This document shows, piece by piece, positions 55,718 through 64,000 of a stretch of 64,000 nucleotides of DNA. Location of the stretch: NCBI RefSeq assembly GCF_009827055.1, contig NZ_WUMK01000001.1, forward strand, positions 744,001 to 808,000. The letters are read 5' to 3'. The notes under the pieces were generated by a model. The model was not told the origin of the DNA. It saw only the letters and a program-made list of their open reading frames with translations, and ran no database searches. The DNA comes from Shinella kummerowiae (lineage in GTDB: Bacteria > Pseudomonadota > Alphaproteobacteria > Rhizobiales > Rhizobiaceae). Position 1 is the first letter of the stretch. Every line of letters starts with the position of its first letter. The position numbers and the translations under genes were made by a program.

Positions 55718-56629
55718 TCACGCCTCCTCGATCTTCACACGGATGCCATGCGCCTTTTCCGTCTCCGGCTCAACATGGATGGCGATCTGCGCGCCGGGCT
55801 GCACGGTGCGGATGGCATCCTCCAGCCGGTCGCAGATGTCATGCGCCTGTCCAACCGGCATGGATGCCGGCACGACGAGGTGGAAATCGACGAAGGTCGC
55901 CGATCCGGCCCGCCGCGTCTTGAGGTCATGCACACCGAGCGACCCTGCGCCATGGGCGGCGATCGCCGCCTGAATGGCATCAGCCTCCCCCGGCTCCACC
56001 GCGTGGTCCATCAGCCCATCGACGGAATGCGCAATGACCTTCCAGCCCTGATAGAGAATGTTGAGCGCAACGAGCACGGCCAGCAGTGGATCGAGCACCG
56101 CATACCCCGTCACAATCGCCAGAACGAGGCCGACGAGCACGCCGATCGAGGTGACGACGTCGGAGAGAATGTGCTGGCCGTCCGCCGCAAGGGCCGGCGA
56201 ACGATAGCGCCGACCGGCACGGATGAGCACGAAGGCCCAGATCGCGTTGATGGCGCCAGCGAGGAAGTTGATCGCGAGGCCGAGCGCCGGCGCTTCCATC
56301 GGCGTCGGTGCGAAGACGGCGGGAAGCGCCTCCTTCACGATGAGCAGCGCCGCAACGACGATCAACACGCCTTCGAGGACTGCCGACAGATATTCCGCCT
56401 TGTGGTGGCCGAAAGGATGCGTCTTGTCGGCGGGTTTCGCCGCATAGCTGATCGCCGCAAAGGCGACGATGGCAGCCACCACGTTGACGCTCGATTCCAT
56501 GCCGTCCGAAAGCAGCGCCACCGAGCCCGTCACCCACCAGGCGACGAGCTTGAGGCCCATCACCCCCAAGGACAGCGGGATGCCCCAAAGGGCGAGCCGC
56601 TTGACGGTGTTGCTATCTGAGTTTTCCAT
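55718..56629 (-). CDS. Cation diffusion facilitator (CDF) metal efflux protein
   Basis: 303 residues, six transmembrane segments: [17 protein letters not shown] (TM2 with the metal-binding D-x3-S variant), [12 protein letters not shown] and [16 protein letters not shown] (TM5 with H-x3-D), plus the C-terminal cytoplasmic domain. It expels Zn2+, Fe2+ or related ions. GGAG precedes the ATG at 56629; 56641 is an alternative. Co-transcribed with queF. Confidence 0.92.
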   Translation of the reverse strand: MENSDSNTVKRLALWGIPLSLGVMGLKLVAWWVTGSVALLSDGMESSVNVVAAIVAFAAISYAAKPADKTHPFGHHKAEYLSAVLEGVLIVVAALLIVKEALPAVFAPTPMEAPALGLAINFLAGAINAIWAFVLIRAGRRYRSPALAADGQHILSDVVTSIGVLVGLVLAIVTGYAVLDPLLAVLVALNILYQGWKVIAHSVDGLMDHAVEPGEADAIQAAIAAHGAGSLGVHDLKTRRAGSATFVDFHLVVPASMPVGQAHDICDRLEDAIRTVQPGAQIAIHVEPETEKAHGIRVKIEEA

Positions 56630-56681
56630 ACCGCTCTCCATGCGTATGCAACCGAGTTGCAAAAAGCCTGGCCATCAACGC

Positions 56682-56715
56682 AAAACCGCGCGCACGGGGA
56701 CGTGCACGCGGTTTT
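56682..56715. terminator. Terminator after trpE(G)
   Basis: 14-nt arms aaaaccgcgcgcac / gtgcacgcggtttt with one G-U pair and flanking A/T runs, 44 nt after the trpE(G) stop. Works on the - strand, symmetric in design. Confidence 0.88.
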
Positions 56716-56759
56716 TCTCTGTGGTTCCTATCGGCCAGTTCGGCCGGTTTGTCAAAGCA

Positions 56760-58949
56760 TCAAGCGGCTTTTATCTTGGCTTTTTTGGACAGGTGCGCCA
56801 CCACGTTTTCGATCATGCGCATGCCGGCATCCTGGCCGAGCGTCATGATCGATTCCGGATGGAACTGCACGGCGGCCACCGGCTCGCTGGCATGCTCGAT
56901 GCCCATGATCGTGCCGTCCTCGCTTTCCGCGGTGATGATGAACTCGCGCGGCAGGGTGGAGGGATCGGCGAAGATCGAGTGGTAACGGCCGACCGTCACC
57001 TCCCGGCCGAGACCGGAGAAGACGATGCCGGGCTCCAGCACGCGAATGCGCGAGGGCTTGCCGTGCATGGGAATGGCGAGCTGGCGCAAGTCCCCGCCAT
57101 AGGCTTCGGCCAGCGCCTGAAGCCCCAGGCAGACACCGAAGATCGGCAGGTTGCGGGCGCGCGCCTTCTTGATCGTCGCCTTGCAGTCGAAGTCCTTCGG
57201 CGTGCCCGGACCTGGCGACAGCACGACGAGATCCGGCTTGATGCGGTCGAACACCTCTTCCGGCACCGGCGTGCGCACGGTCGTCACAGTCGCGCCCGTC
57301 TGGCGGAAATAGTTGGCGAGCGTGTGCACGAAACTGTCCTCGTGGTCGACGAGCAGGATGTTGACCCCTGCCCCGACGGAGGCAACGTCGCGCTGCACCT
57401 TGGCGGCGTTGCCGGACTTCGCGTCACGAATGGCTGCAATCATGGCGGATGCCTTCAGTTCGGTTTCGGCTTCTTCTTCTTCGGGGTTCGAATCGTAGAG
57501 CAGCGTGGCGCCCGCGCGGACTTCCGCGATACCGTCCTTGATGCGGATGGTGCGCAGCGTCAGCCCCGTGTTCATGTCGCCGTTGAAGCCGACCATGCCG
57601 ATCGCCCCACCATACCATGCGCGCGGGCTCTTCTCATGCGCCTCGATGAAGCGCATCGCCCACAGTTTCGGCGCGCCGGTGACGGTGACCGCCCAGGCAT
57701 GCGAGAGGAAGCCGTCGAAGGCATCCATGTCGTCGCGCAGGCGCCCTTCGATGTGGTCGACCGTGTGGATGAGGCGCGAATACATCTCGATCTGCCGGCG
57801 GCCGATGACCTTGACCGAACCCGGCTCGCAAACGCGGCTCTTGTCGTTGCGGTCGACATCCGAGCACATGGTGAGTTCGGATTCGTCCTTCTTCGAATTG
57901 AGCAGCTTCAGAATCTGTTCCGAATCGGCGATCGGATCCTCGCCGCGCTTGATCGTGCCGGAGATCGGACATGTCTCGATGCGGCGACCCGACACGCGCA
58001 CGAACATTTCCGGCGAGGCGCCGACGAGATATTCCTGGTTGCCGAGATTGATGAAGAACGAATAGGGCGACGGATTGATCGCCTTGAGGCGACGCGAGAT
58101 TTCCGAAGGCTTGCTCTCGCAGCGCTCGAAGAATTTCTGGCCGGGCACCACCTCGAACAGATCGCCGCGGCGAAAGCTTTCCTTCGCCTTGACGACGAGT
58201 TCGGCATATTCGCCCGGACGGTGATCCCCGTGCGGCGGAATGACGTCGACGGTCTCGAAGGGTTCAGGGGCGATCGCCTCGCCCTTGCCCTCGGTCGAAA
58301 GCCCGTCCTTGGCGAAATCGTAGCGGTCGATCCAGGCCTTGGCGGCATAGTGGTCGACGACGAGGATTTCGTCCGGCAGGAAGAGCACCATGTCGCGCTG
58401 GTCGTCCGGCCGCTTGAGCTTGAGGTCGATTGCGTCGAACTGGAAGGCAAGGTCGTAGCCGAAGGCGCCGTAGAGGCCGAGGCTCGCATCCTGATCCGAA
58501 TGGAAGAGATCGGTAATTGCGCGCAGCACCGTGAAGACCGTCGGCATCTTCGAGCGCTCTTCCTCGGTGAACACCCGATCGGGCAGTTTCACATCGAGAT
58601 CGAGACGACCCGCGGTGCGGGCGCCGAGCGCTAGCTCGGGAACGGCGGCCAGACGGTCGGCGATCAGAGACAACAGCACTTCGCCGCGCGCATTGTAGGC
58701 TTCGATCCAGACGGCCCGGCCGAACGAGGAGATGCCGAGCGGCGGATCGACGACGGCGGTATCCCAGCGGGTATAGCGGCCCGGATACTCGTAGTTCGAT
58801 GAGAACACGGCGCCGCGCCGTTCGTCGAGCTTGTCGATATAGGCGGAAATCGCGTTTGCGTAGTCTGCCGCGCGCCGACGGCGGGTGACGGTGACCCCGC
58901 CCCTCGTCTCGTAGGCTTCGCCGCCGTCTTCCAGAATTCTCGTGGCCAT
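56760..58949 (-). CDS. trpE(G): Anthranilate synthase, fused TrpE-TrpG
   Basis: Makes anthranilate from chorismate and glutamine, the first step of tryptophan synthesis. 729 residues: TrpE part (about 1-510) with the chorismate-binding region [28 protein letters not shown] and [17 protein letters not shown]; TrpG amidotransferase (about 530-725) with [13 protein letters not shown], catalytic Cys in [18 protein letters not shown] and His-Glu in [13 protein letters not shown]. The fusion is typical of Rhizobiaceae. The ATG at 58949 has GGAG upstream; the region before it holds the attenuator and trpL. Confidence 0.97.
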   Translation of the reverse strand: MATRILEDGGEAYETRGGVTVTRRRRAADYANAISAYIDKLDERRGAVFSSNYEYPGRYTRWDTAVVDPPLGISSFGRAVWIEAYNARGEVLLSLIADRLAAVPELALGARTAGRLDLDVKLPDRVFTEEERSKMPTVFTVLRAITDLFHSDQDASLGLYGAFGYDLAFQFDAIDLKLKRPDDQRDMVLFLPDEILVVDHYAAKAWIDRYDFAKDGLSTEGKGEAIAPEPFETVDVIPPHGDHRPGEYAELVVKAKESFRRGDLFEVVPGQKFFERCESKPSEISRRLKAINPSPYSFFINLGNQEYLVGASPEMFVRVSGRRIETCPISGTIKRGEDPIADSEQILKLLNSKKDESELTMCSDVDRNDKSRVCEPGSVKVIGRRQIEMYSRLIHTVDHIEGRLRDDMDAFDGFLSHAWAVTVTGAPKLWAMRFIEAHEKSPRAWYGGAIGMVGFNGDMNTGLTLRTIRIKDGIAEVRAGATLLYDSNPEEEEAETELKASAMIAAIRDAKSGNAAKVQRDVASVGAGVNILLVDHEDSFVHTLANYFRQTGATVTTVRTPVPEEVFDRIKPDLVVLSPGPGTPKDFDCKATIKKARARNLPIFGVCLGLQALAEAYGGDLRQLAIPMHGKPSRIRVLEPGIVFSGLGREVTVGRYHSIFADPSTLPREFIITAESEDGTIMGIEHASEPVAAVQFHPESIMTLGQDAGMRMIENVVAHLSKKAKIKAA

Positions 58950-58995
58950 TCCCCAACTCCGTTTCAGGCCCGGTCTCCACAAGGCGGCCAAACAC

Positions 58996-59026
58996 AAAAA
59001 AGCCGCCTCGAAGGTTCCGGGCGGCT
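58996..59026 (-). terminator. trp attenuator terminator
   Basis: Arms ggcggct (59020-59026) and agccgcc (59001-59007) in + coordinates, followed on the - strand by a U-run (A-run 58996-59001 on +). The upstream arm can instead pair with ggcggcc just after the trpL stop (near 59055-59061), an antiterminator alternative. Confidence 0.88.
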
Positions 59027-59062
59027 TGTCGTCTCAATCACGCATGACTGGTCAAGGCCGCC

Positions 59063-59107
59063 TCAGCGAACCCACCACCAGCCGGCAATGTTGATCATCT
59101 TTTTCAT
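59063..59107 (-). CDS. trpL: trp operon leader peptide
   Basis: 14 residues, MKKMINIAGWWWVR, with three consecutive Trp codons (TGG TGG TGG). The stalled or free ribosome on these codons decides which stem forms downstream. The ATG lies 8 nt after a -10 box, so the message is probably leaderless, as known in Sinorhizobium meliloti. Confidence 0.92.
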   Translation of the reverse strand: MKKMINIAGWWWVR

Positions 59108-59115
59108 GGAAGCGA

Positions 59116-59144
59116 GTGTTAGCGTGAAGTGCGGGCGCGCGCAA
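59116..59144 (-). promoter_or_regulatory. trp promoter
   Basis: -35 TTGCGC (59139-59144), 17-bp spacer, -10 TAACAC (59116-59121) on the - strand, placing +1 at or next to the trpL ATG. A second candidate, TTGACA-16 bp-TATGGC at 59223-59250, would give a 5' leader of about 110 nt. Confidence 0.65.
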
Positions 59145-59345
59145 GACCGATTGCAAGCGCTTACGCCCGACTTTCGGGATGTTGCGCGGCCGCCTCACTT
59201 CCTGTTCCGCTTCATGCATTCCGCCATAGAGCGACGAAACAATCTGTCAATATCACGAAATTTCACCATGTCTGGACATTTGCCCCCTTCTTGAGCATGT
59301 GCTAATGGCACGCCTCGAATAATATTGATCCCAAGGCAAATACCC

Positions 59346-59654
59346 ATGGTCGCCGGCATGGTGGAACAGTTTCGAAGCCTGCAGCTTCGGCTCGCAGATA
59401 CGCTCGAACACTACGAAACGCCCGAGTTCAAAGCGCTGGATGGCAAGATCGCCAACGTGTTTGAGGCTATTTATCGTCACGAACCACAGGACGCCATGGA
59501 AGCGCGCGTGATCGTTGATCTGTTCCTCGACATCATCGAAAACAACGATGCAGGCGACAACATCCATCTCATCGGGCGTGTGCGCACGATCATCGACGAT
59601 TGCGCCAATCGCTGCCCACCGGCCATGGAAATCATCCACGGCGCGGGCATCTAG
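59346..59654 (+). CDS. Hypothetical protein, 102 residues
   Basis: Acidic helical protein without a known motif; MVEQFRSLQLRLADTLEHYETPEFKALDGKIANVFEAI looks like a helical bundle or short coiled coil. The ATG at 59346 has only AAGGC upstream. The spacing to the extensin-like gene is 111 bp. Confidence 0.65.
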   Translation: MVAGMVEQFRSLQLRLADTLEHYETPEFKALDGKIANVFEAIYRHEPQDAMEARVIVDLFLDIIENNDAGDNIHLIGRVRTIIDDCANRCPPAMEIIHGAGI

Positions 59655-59765
59655 GCCCTCAACGGCAACCAAATCCGTTCTCCGGCGTTTCCCTGCTGAT
59701 TTTTTCAGCCGGGAGACGGACCGATCGCCATACTCCGCCACATAGCTCTCCTCGCCGCCGCCCTC

Positions 59766-60512
59766 GTGCTGGCCAGTGCCGCCGATCTGCCCAAAGAGGG
59801 CCCCCTTCCCGATTCCCGGCCCGAACAGCAGGCCGGAGAGGATGCTGGAAAAGCCACGAACAAGGCTGCCAAGGAGACGATTGACAGCGAAAAGGCCGAG
59901 GCCGAGCGCAGGGCGAAGGACGACGAAGTCAAGGCCAAGGAACGCCCCCACGAAGACGACAAGGAACAAGCCGCCTGCCGAACGGAACTGAAGGCCATCG
60001 GCGCGACCTTCGAGGAAGCCGCCGCCGTCAACGATGGCAAGGCCTGCGGCATCGACAAACCGGTCCTGCTCACGGGTCTGGCGGGCGACATCAAAGTCGA
60101 ACCGCAAGCGACCATCCGCTGCGATACGGCGTTGCAGCTTGCCCGCTGGATGGACGGCGCGGTGAAACCCTCGCTCGAGGCTGCCATGCCGGGCGAGACG
60201 ATCACCGGTGTGGCGCAGGCCTCCGCCTATGTCTGCAAGAACCGCAATGGCGCCGAGGAGGGTCGGATTTCCGAACACGCTTTCGGCAACGCCATCGACA
60301 TTGCCGGTTTCTCGCTGAAGAGCGGCAAGACCATCACCGTTCGGCCGGCGGACAAGGATTCCAGCATCGAAGGCGCCTTCCAGCGCGCCATCACCGAAAC
60401 CGCCTGCCTCTACTTCACCACCGTGCTCGATCCCGGCAGCGACGCGGCACACCAGAACCATCTGCATCTCGATGTGAAGGAACGGCGTGGCGGCTACCGT
60501 TACTGCTGGTAG
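59766..60512 (+). CDS. Extensin-like C-terminal domain protein
   Basis: 248 residues from the GTG at 59766. The C-terminal extensin-like domain (about 70-248) has paired cysteines, the conserved RISEHAFGNAIDIAGF and HQNHLHLD, which resemble metal-peptidase ligands. A Lys/Glu/Arg-rich low-complexity stretch (about 20-65) links it to the N-terminus. In frame upstream (59724-59765) the codons read IAILRHIALLAAAL, a clear signal peptide without ATG/GTG/TTG; GGGAGACGG (59711-59719) stands just before. The real start is probably a non-canonical ATC/ATA codon there or a mutated ATG. Probably periplasmic. Confidence 0.82.
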   Translation: MLASAADLPKEGPLPDSRPEQQAGEDAGKATNKAAKETIDSEKAEAERRAKDDEVKAKERPHEDDKEQAACRTELKAIGATFEEAAAVNDGKACGIDKPVLLTGLAGDIKVEPQATIRCDTALQLARWMDGAVKPSLEAAMPGETITGVAQASAYVCKNRNGAEEGRISEHAFGNAIDIAGFSLKSGKTITVRPADKDSSIEGAFQRAITETACLYFTTVLDPGSDAAHQNHLHLDVKERRGGYRYCW

Positions 60513-60613
60513 ACGCCGTTTATTTCAGACCACGCCTGAAAAGGCAGCACGGCGACACCTATCTGTGGGGCGGCCACTTGCGGCCCCATCATTCCGTTTT
60601 CAAAGGCCCCACC

Positions 60614-61120
60614 ATGTCGATCTCCCCTTACGAACTCTCGATTCCCACCTTCCAGCGTGGCTTCGCCGTTTTGTCTAAACTGCTCGACAAGGCCGAGGCC
60701 TTTGCCGAGGAAAAGAAGATCAAGCCGGAAATTCTGGTGAATGCACGCCTGTCGCCCGACATGCTCTCGCTCGCCGGCCAGATCCAGCGCCTGAGCGACA
60801 CCGCCAAGGGTGCGGCCTCCCGTCTCACCGGTACGGATGCGCCGAGCTTTCCCGATGATGAAACGACGCTTGCCGACCTGCGGGCGCGCATCGAAAAGAC
60901 GACCACCTATCTCGCCTCCGTGCCGGAATCCGCCTTCGAGGGTGCTGCGGAACGCACCGTCGTGCTGAAAACGCGCGGAGGAGAGACGACATTCACCGGC
61001 AAGGACTATCTCCTGACCTTCGCCCTGCCGAACTTCTACTTCCACCTCACGACTGCCTATGCGATCCTGCGCCACAACGGCGTTGCCGTCGGCAAGCTGG
61101 ATTTTCTCGGCCGGACGTAA
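60614..61120 (+). CDS. DUF1993 family protein
   Basis: 168-residue protein of the DUF1993 family, related to the DinB helical bundle: ELSIPTFQRGFAVLSKLLDKAEAFA at the N-terminus and LTFALPNFYFHLTTAYAILRHNGV near the end, where the conserved His residues sit. Function unknown. The ATG at 60614 gives the typical start MSISPYE. Converges with fhs. Confidence 0.9.
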   Translation: MSISPYELSIPTFQRGFAVLSKLLDKAEAFAEEKKIKPEILVNARLSPDMLSLAGQIQRLSDTAKGAASRLTGTDAPSFPDDETTLADLRARIEKTTTYLASVPESAFEGAAERTVVLKTRGGETTFTGKDYLLTFALPNFYFHLTTAYAILRHNGVAVGKLDFLGRT

Positions 61121-61142
61121 GCGAAAAAGACTTAAGCGAAAC

Positions 61143-61168
61143 GGAAGGGGCGCCGAAGCGCCCCTTCC
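61143..61168. terminator. Terminator between DUF1993 and fhs
   Basis: 11-bp perfect arms ggaaggggcgc / gcgccccttcc with a CGAA tetraloop between the two convergent stops. No T-run on either strand. Confidence 0.7.
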
Positions 61169-61174
61169 TCGTTA

Positions 61175-62854
61175 TCAGAACAATCCCTCGATATAGCCCT
61201 GCTCGTTCAGGAAAATCTTCTCCGACGACGGCACTTTCGGTAGCCCCGGCATGGTCATGATCTCGCCGGTGATGACAACGACGAAGCCCGCTCCGGCCGA
61301 GAGCCGTACCTCGCGCACCGGCACGGTGTGGCCGGAGGGCGCGCCGCGCAGATTGGGGTCGGTCGAAAACGAATACTGCGTCTTGGCCATGCAGACCGGC
61401 AGGTTGCCATAACCCTGCTCTTCCCAGATGCGCAGCTGGTCGCGCACCGATTTATCGGCGATGACCTCGCCGGCATGGTAGATATCCTTGGCGATCGTCT
61501 CGATCTTCTGGAACAGCGGCATCTCATCCGGATAGAGCGGCGAAAACTGCGAAAGGCCGGACTCGGCAAGCTCCACAACCTTGCGTGCCAGGGGCTCGAT
61601 ACCGGCCGAGCCTTCCGCCCAATGTTTGCAGAGAATGGCTTCGGCCCCGAGCGTCGCCACGAAATCCTTCACCGCCTGAATTTCCGCATCGGTGTCGGAG
61701 GTGAAATGGTTGATGGCGACGACCACAGGCACGCCGAACTTCTTGACGTTCTGCACATGCCGGCCGAGATTGGCGCAGCCCTTCCTGACCGCCTCGATGT
61801 TCTCCTTGCCGAGCTCGTCCTTCTTGATGCCGCCATTCATCTTCATGGCGCGCACCGTGGCGACGATGACCGCCGCATCCGGCTTCAACCCGGCCTTGCG
61901 GCACTTTATATCGAAGAACTTTTCCGCACCGAGATCGGCACCGAAGCCGGCTTCCGTCACCACATAATCAGCAAGCTTCAACGCCGTGGTGGTGGCGACC
62001 ACCGAGTTGCAGCCATGGGCGATATTGGCAAACGGACCGCCATGCACGAAGGCCGGATTGTTCTCCAGCGTCTGCACGAGGTTCGGCTGCATGGCGTCCT
62101 TGAGCAGCACCGTCATCGCGCCATCCGCCTTGATATCGCGGGCAAAGACCGGCGACTTGTCGCGGCGATAGCCGATGATGATGTTGCCAAGGCGCTTTTC
62201 GAGGTCCTTGAGGTCCATCGAAAGACACAGGATCGCCATGACTTCCGAGGCAACGGTGATGTCGAAGCCCGTCTCACGCGGATAACCATTGGCGACACCG
62301 CCGAGCGAACCGACAATGTGACGCAGCGCCCGGTCGTTCATGTCCATCACGCGCCGCCAGGCGATGCGGCGGATGTCGATGTTCTGCTCGTTGCCCCAGT
62401 AGATGTGGTTGTCGATGAGCGCCGACAGCAGGTTATGCGCCGAGGTGATGGCGTGAAAGTCGCCGGTAAAATGAAGGTTCATATCCTCCATCGGCACGAC
62501 TTGCGCATACCCGCCGCCGGCCGCGCCACCTTTGACACCGAAGCATGGCCCGAGCGAGGCCTCGCGAATACAGGTAATGGCCTTCTTGCCAATTCGGTTC
62601 AGGCCATCACCGAGCCCGACGGTCGTGGTCGTCTTGCCCTCGCCGGCCGGCGTCGGGTTGATCGCTGTGACGAGGATCAGCTTGCCGTTCTTCTTGCCCT
62701 TCTGCTCGGCAATGAACTCGGCGCTGATCTTTGCCTTGTCATGGCCGTAGGGCAGCAGATGCTCGGCGGGAATGCCGAGCTTTGCACCGATCTCCAGGAT
62801 CGGTTTCTTTTTTGCAGCGCGGGCGATTTCGATATCGGATTTCACGTCGGCCAT
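61175..62854 (-). CDS. fhs: Formate-tetrahydrofolate ligase
   Basis: Makes 10-formyl-THF from formate, THF and ATP. The 559 residues hold the P-loop [17 protein letters not shown], the [36 protein letters not shown] signature and [16 protein letters not shown]. Full length for the family. GAGGGAG lies before the ATG. In rhizobia it serves C1 assimilation and purine supply. Confidence 0.97.
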   Translation of the reverse strand: MADVKSDIEIARAAKKKPILEIGAKLGIPAEHLLPYGHDKAKISAEFIAEQKGKKNGKLILVTAINPTPAGEGKTTTTVGLGDGLNRIGKKAITCIREASLGPCFGVKGGAAGGGYAQVVPMEDMNLHFTGDFHAITSAHNLLSALIDNHIYWGNEQNIDIRRIAWRRVMDMNDRALRHIVGSLGGVANGYPRETGFDITVASEVMAILCLSMDLKDLEKRLGNIIIGYRRDKSPVFARDIKADGAMTVLLKDAMQPNLVQTLENNPAFVHGGPFANIAHGCNSVVATTTALKLADYVVTEAGFGADLGAEKFFDIKCRKAGLKPDAAVIVATVRAMKMNGGIKKDELGKENIEAVRKGCANLGRHVQNVKKFGVPVVVAINHFTSDTDAEIQAVKDFVATLGAEAILCKHWAEGSAGIEPLARKVVELAESGLSQFSPLYPDEMPLFQKIETIAKDIYHAGEVIADKSVRDQLRIWEEQGYGNLPVCMAKTQYSFSTDPNLRGAPSGHTVPVREVRLSAGAGFVVVITGEIMTMPGLPKVPSSEKIFLNEQGYIEGLF

Positions 62855-63030
62855 GCAGTGTCGCTCCCTCTTGGCGTGGTCACCGCGCCAGGTCTCCTCT
62901 CCCGGATACGGTGTTTCGCCTTATGTGTTGGCACCCCATTTCAGCGTGAAGCCGAACGCCGCGCCACGCTGGAATTTGCCGCATGCTAGATCAAAAACGA
63001 CACGGGAGGATAAATTTGCGTCTGAAATGA

Positions 63031-63062
63031 AAACGGCGCGTGTTTCGCGAACACGCGCCGCT
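63031..63062 (-). terminator. Terminator after the DUF2333 gene
   Basis: 10-nt perfect arms cggcgcgtgt (63034-63043) and acacgcgccg (63051-63060), followed on the - strand by a U-rich tract (GTTTTCATTT), 21 nt after the stop. Confidence 0.85.
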
Positions 63063-63080
63063 TTAGAAGCTTTTCCTGAA

Positions 63081-64000
63081 TTACCGTGCCAGCACGTCGC
63101 GCATCTCGACGAGGTTCGAGCGCACGCGCAGGATATAGAAGCCCATCGTGGCGAGATGCGTCGGCATGATCCAGCCGTCCTCGCGTCCGTTCGAGATGAT
63201 GGCAGGCTGGATGTTCAAGGCGGACCGGAGCTGCTTGATGGTCTCGACCCAGAGCGGCTCAATGCCGCGCGCCTTGATCACCGCATCGAAATCCGCTCCG
63301 GCCGCCGACAGAATGCCGTAGTAGCCGTAGAGCTGGCCATAAGCGAACCAGAAGCGATCGTCCGCCCGCGTGTCGAACCAGCCGCCATTGTGGAACTCCG
63401 AACGCTCGCGAATAATGGCCGACGTGGAGCCGATATCGTTGGCGATGCGGTCGAGGAACTCGATCAGGTTGTCTGAGCGGCCATCGAAGATCGCCTCGCA
63501 GGATTCGAGCGAGGTATTGAACTTGCGCAGGTCCACCATCGCCGTGCGATAATAGTTCGGTGTCGGTGTCTTCGGCAGCAGCGAATCCGAGCCGAAATAC
63601 CAGGTCTCCTCATCGAACTGGATATTGCCGCGGGCGCGCTGGAGATCCGCATTGATGCCGGACGTGCCGCGCACGCGACCGAGCGAATCGACAAGCTCCA
63701 CGGAGGTGCGCCGGATCGCCTGGTTGACGCCACGCTGGAACGACGCCTTGTTGTCGAACCACGGTGTGCTGTCCCAATCCAGCCCGAAGAGGCCGAGCTT
63801 GTAGAGCAGCATCGAGGAAATCCAGGCGTTCTGGTTGACGTTATAGTCAATCAGATCGGCCGTGACATCGACGATCGCCGAGCGAACGCAGGTCTTCGGC
63901 TCCGGCTCGGCTATCTCACCCGCCGCAGGCGTGGTCGCCGCGGCCCCCGTCGTGGCGGTGCCGGCATCCTGCTTGCGCTGGGCGAGGTTGTAGCGGTTTG
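63081..64000 (-). CDS. DUF2333 family protein, 5' end outside the window
   Basis: The visible C-terminal 306 residues are open to the edge; the first internal ATG (63812) is not the start, because the frame continues through CVRSAIVDVTADLIDYNVNQNAW and a Thr/Ala/Pro-rich stretch beyond it. Typical DUF2333 segments are DEETWYFGSDSLLPKTPTPNYYRTAMVDLRKFN and GFYILRVRSNLVEMRDVLAR. The family has an N-terminal membrane anchor (outside this window); function unknown. Confidence 0.88.
   Translation of the reverse strand, partial: NRYNLAQRKQDAGTATTGAAATTPAAGEIAEPEPKTCVRSAIVDVTADLIDYNVNQNAWISSMLLYKLGLFGLDWDSTPWFDNKASFQRGVNQAIRRTSVELVDSLGRVRGTSGINADLQRARGNIQFDEETWYFGSDSLLPKTPTPNYYRTAMVDLRKFNTSLESCEAIFDGRSDNLIEFLDRIANDIGSTSAIIRERSEFHNGGWFDTRADDRFWFAYGQLYGYYGILSAAGADFDAVIKARGIEPLWVETIKQLRSALNIQPAIISNGREDGWIMPTHLATMGFYILRVRSNLVEMRDVLAR

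Larger units (their letters stand above)
58996..59107 (-). ncRNA. Attenuator leader RNA (rnTrpL-like)
   Basis: Terminated transcript from the trpL ATG to the attenuator, about 112 nt. In Sinorhizobium meliloti the equivalent rnTrpL RNA is leaderless, about 110 nt long and also acts in trans. The predicted length, Trp codons and alternative stems match; the trans role here is inferred. Confidence 0.7.

Noticed and set aside
56469-58634. 721-codon + strand open frame
   Set aside because: Antisense to trpE(G) and the CDF gene; composition is shadow-like.

Overview
The window is a gene-dense, GC-rich piece of an alphaproteobacterial chromosome, almost certainly from the Rhizobiaceae (Rhizobium / Agrobacterium / Ensifer / Shinella type; the genus cannot be fixed from sequence reading alone). 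Pointers are the fused anthranilate synthase trpE(G) behind a short trpL leader peptide with three tandem Trp codons, a ClpS2-type adaptor, a cytochrome bc1 operon next to apt, the long L25/Ctc ribosomal protein, and a 45-bp inverted intergenic repeat of the rhizobial mosaic-repeat type. I saw no rRNA, tRNA, CRISPR array, transposase or phage gene.

Layout. 0-8 kb: prs, a triple-Kazal lipoprotein, a DUF779/aldehyde dehydrogenase pair with a GAF-Fis regulator that lacks the AAA+ domain, a BenE-type transporter and a secreted protein of unknown function. 8-17 kb: translation genes (rplY, pth, ychF, clpS) interrupted by a GGDEF-EAL receptor with its own periplasmic binding protein, plus small unknown genes and two overlapping MaoC-type hydratases. 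17-25 kb: apt, the petABC bc1 operon, two tandem ABC exporter half-transporters, trmL. 25-31 kb: a SoxR module (soxR divergent from an FMN reductase-MFS efflux operon, with a SoxR box inside a 19-bp promoter spacer), a CNNM/CorC-type membrane protein, a LysR-tautomerase pair. 31-35 kb: hemF, small unknown genes and the overlapping DUF1285-Nudix-cca operon. 35-42 kb: a MoxR-DUF58-DUF4159-VWA-like operon. 42-51 kb: a glyoxalase-like protein, an orphan RTX protein, a GNAT protein, a xi-class glutathione transferase, a Nudix protein, a phosphoesterase, a TPR protein and an ECF sigma/anti-sigma pair. 51-64 kb: leuA, a ClpP paralogue, a HupE/UreJ metal permease, queF with a CDF efflux gene, trpE(G), an extensin-like protein, fhs and a DUF2333 protein cut by the window edge.

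How the parts work together. Housekeeping modules (nucleotide and PRPP metabolism, translation quality control, respiration, haem, Leu/Trp synthesis, C1 metabolism) form the backbone, and accessory blocks (aldehyde oxidation, c-di-GMP signalling, redox-drug defence, the RTX protein, the envelope-stress-like sigma factor) sit between them. The best regulatory signals are the trp attenuator with its probable leaderless trpL mRNA, a leu leader peptide built on the same promoter-ATG layout, the SoxR promoter, and a perfect 25-bp palindrome in front of the HupE/UreJ gene. I found no convincingly undescribed multi-gene system. The closest candidates are the binding-protein/GGDEF-EAL pair, the AAA+-less regulator with a nearby dyad, and the MoxR operon with degenerate amidotransferase-like folds.
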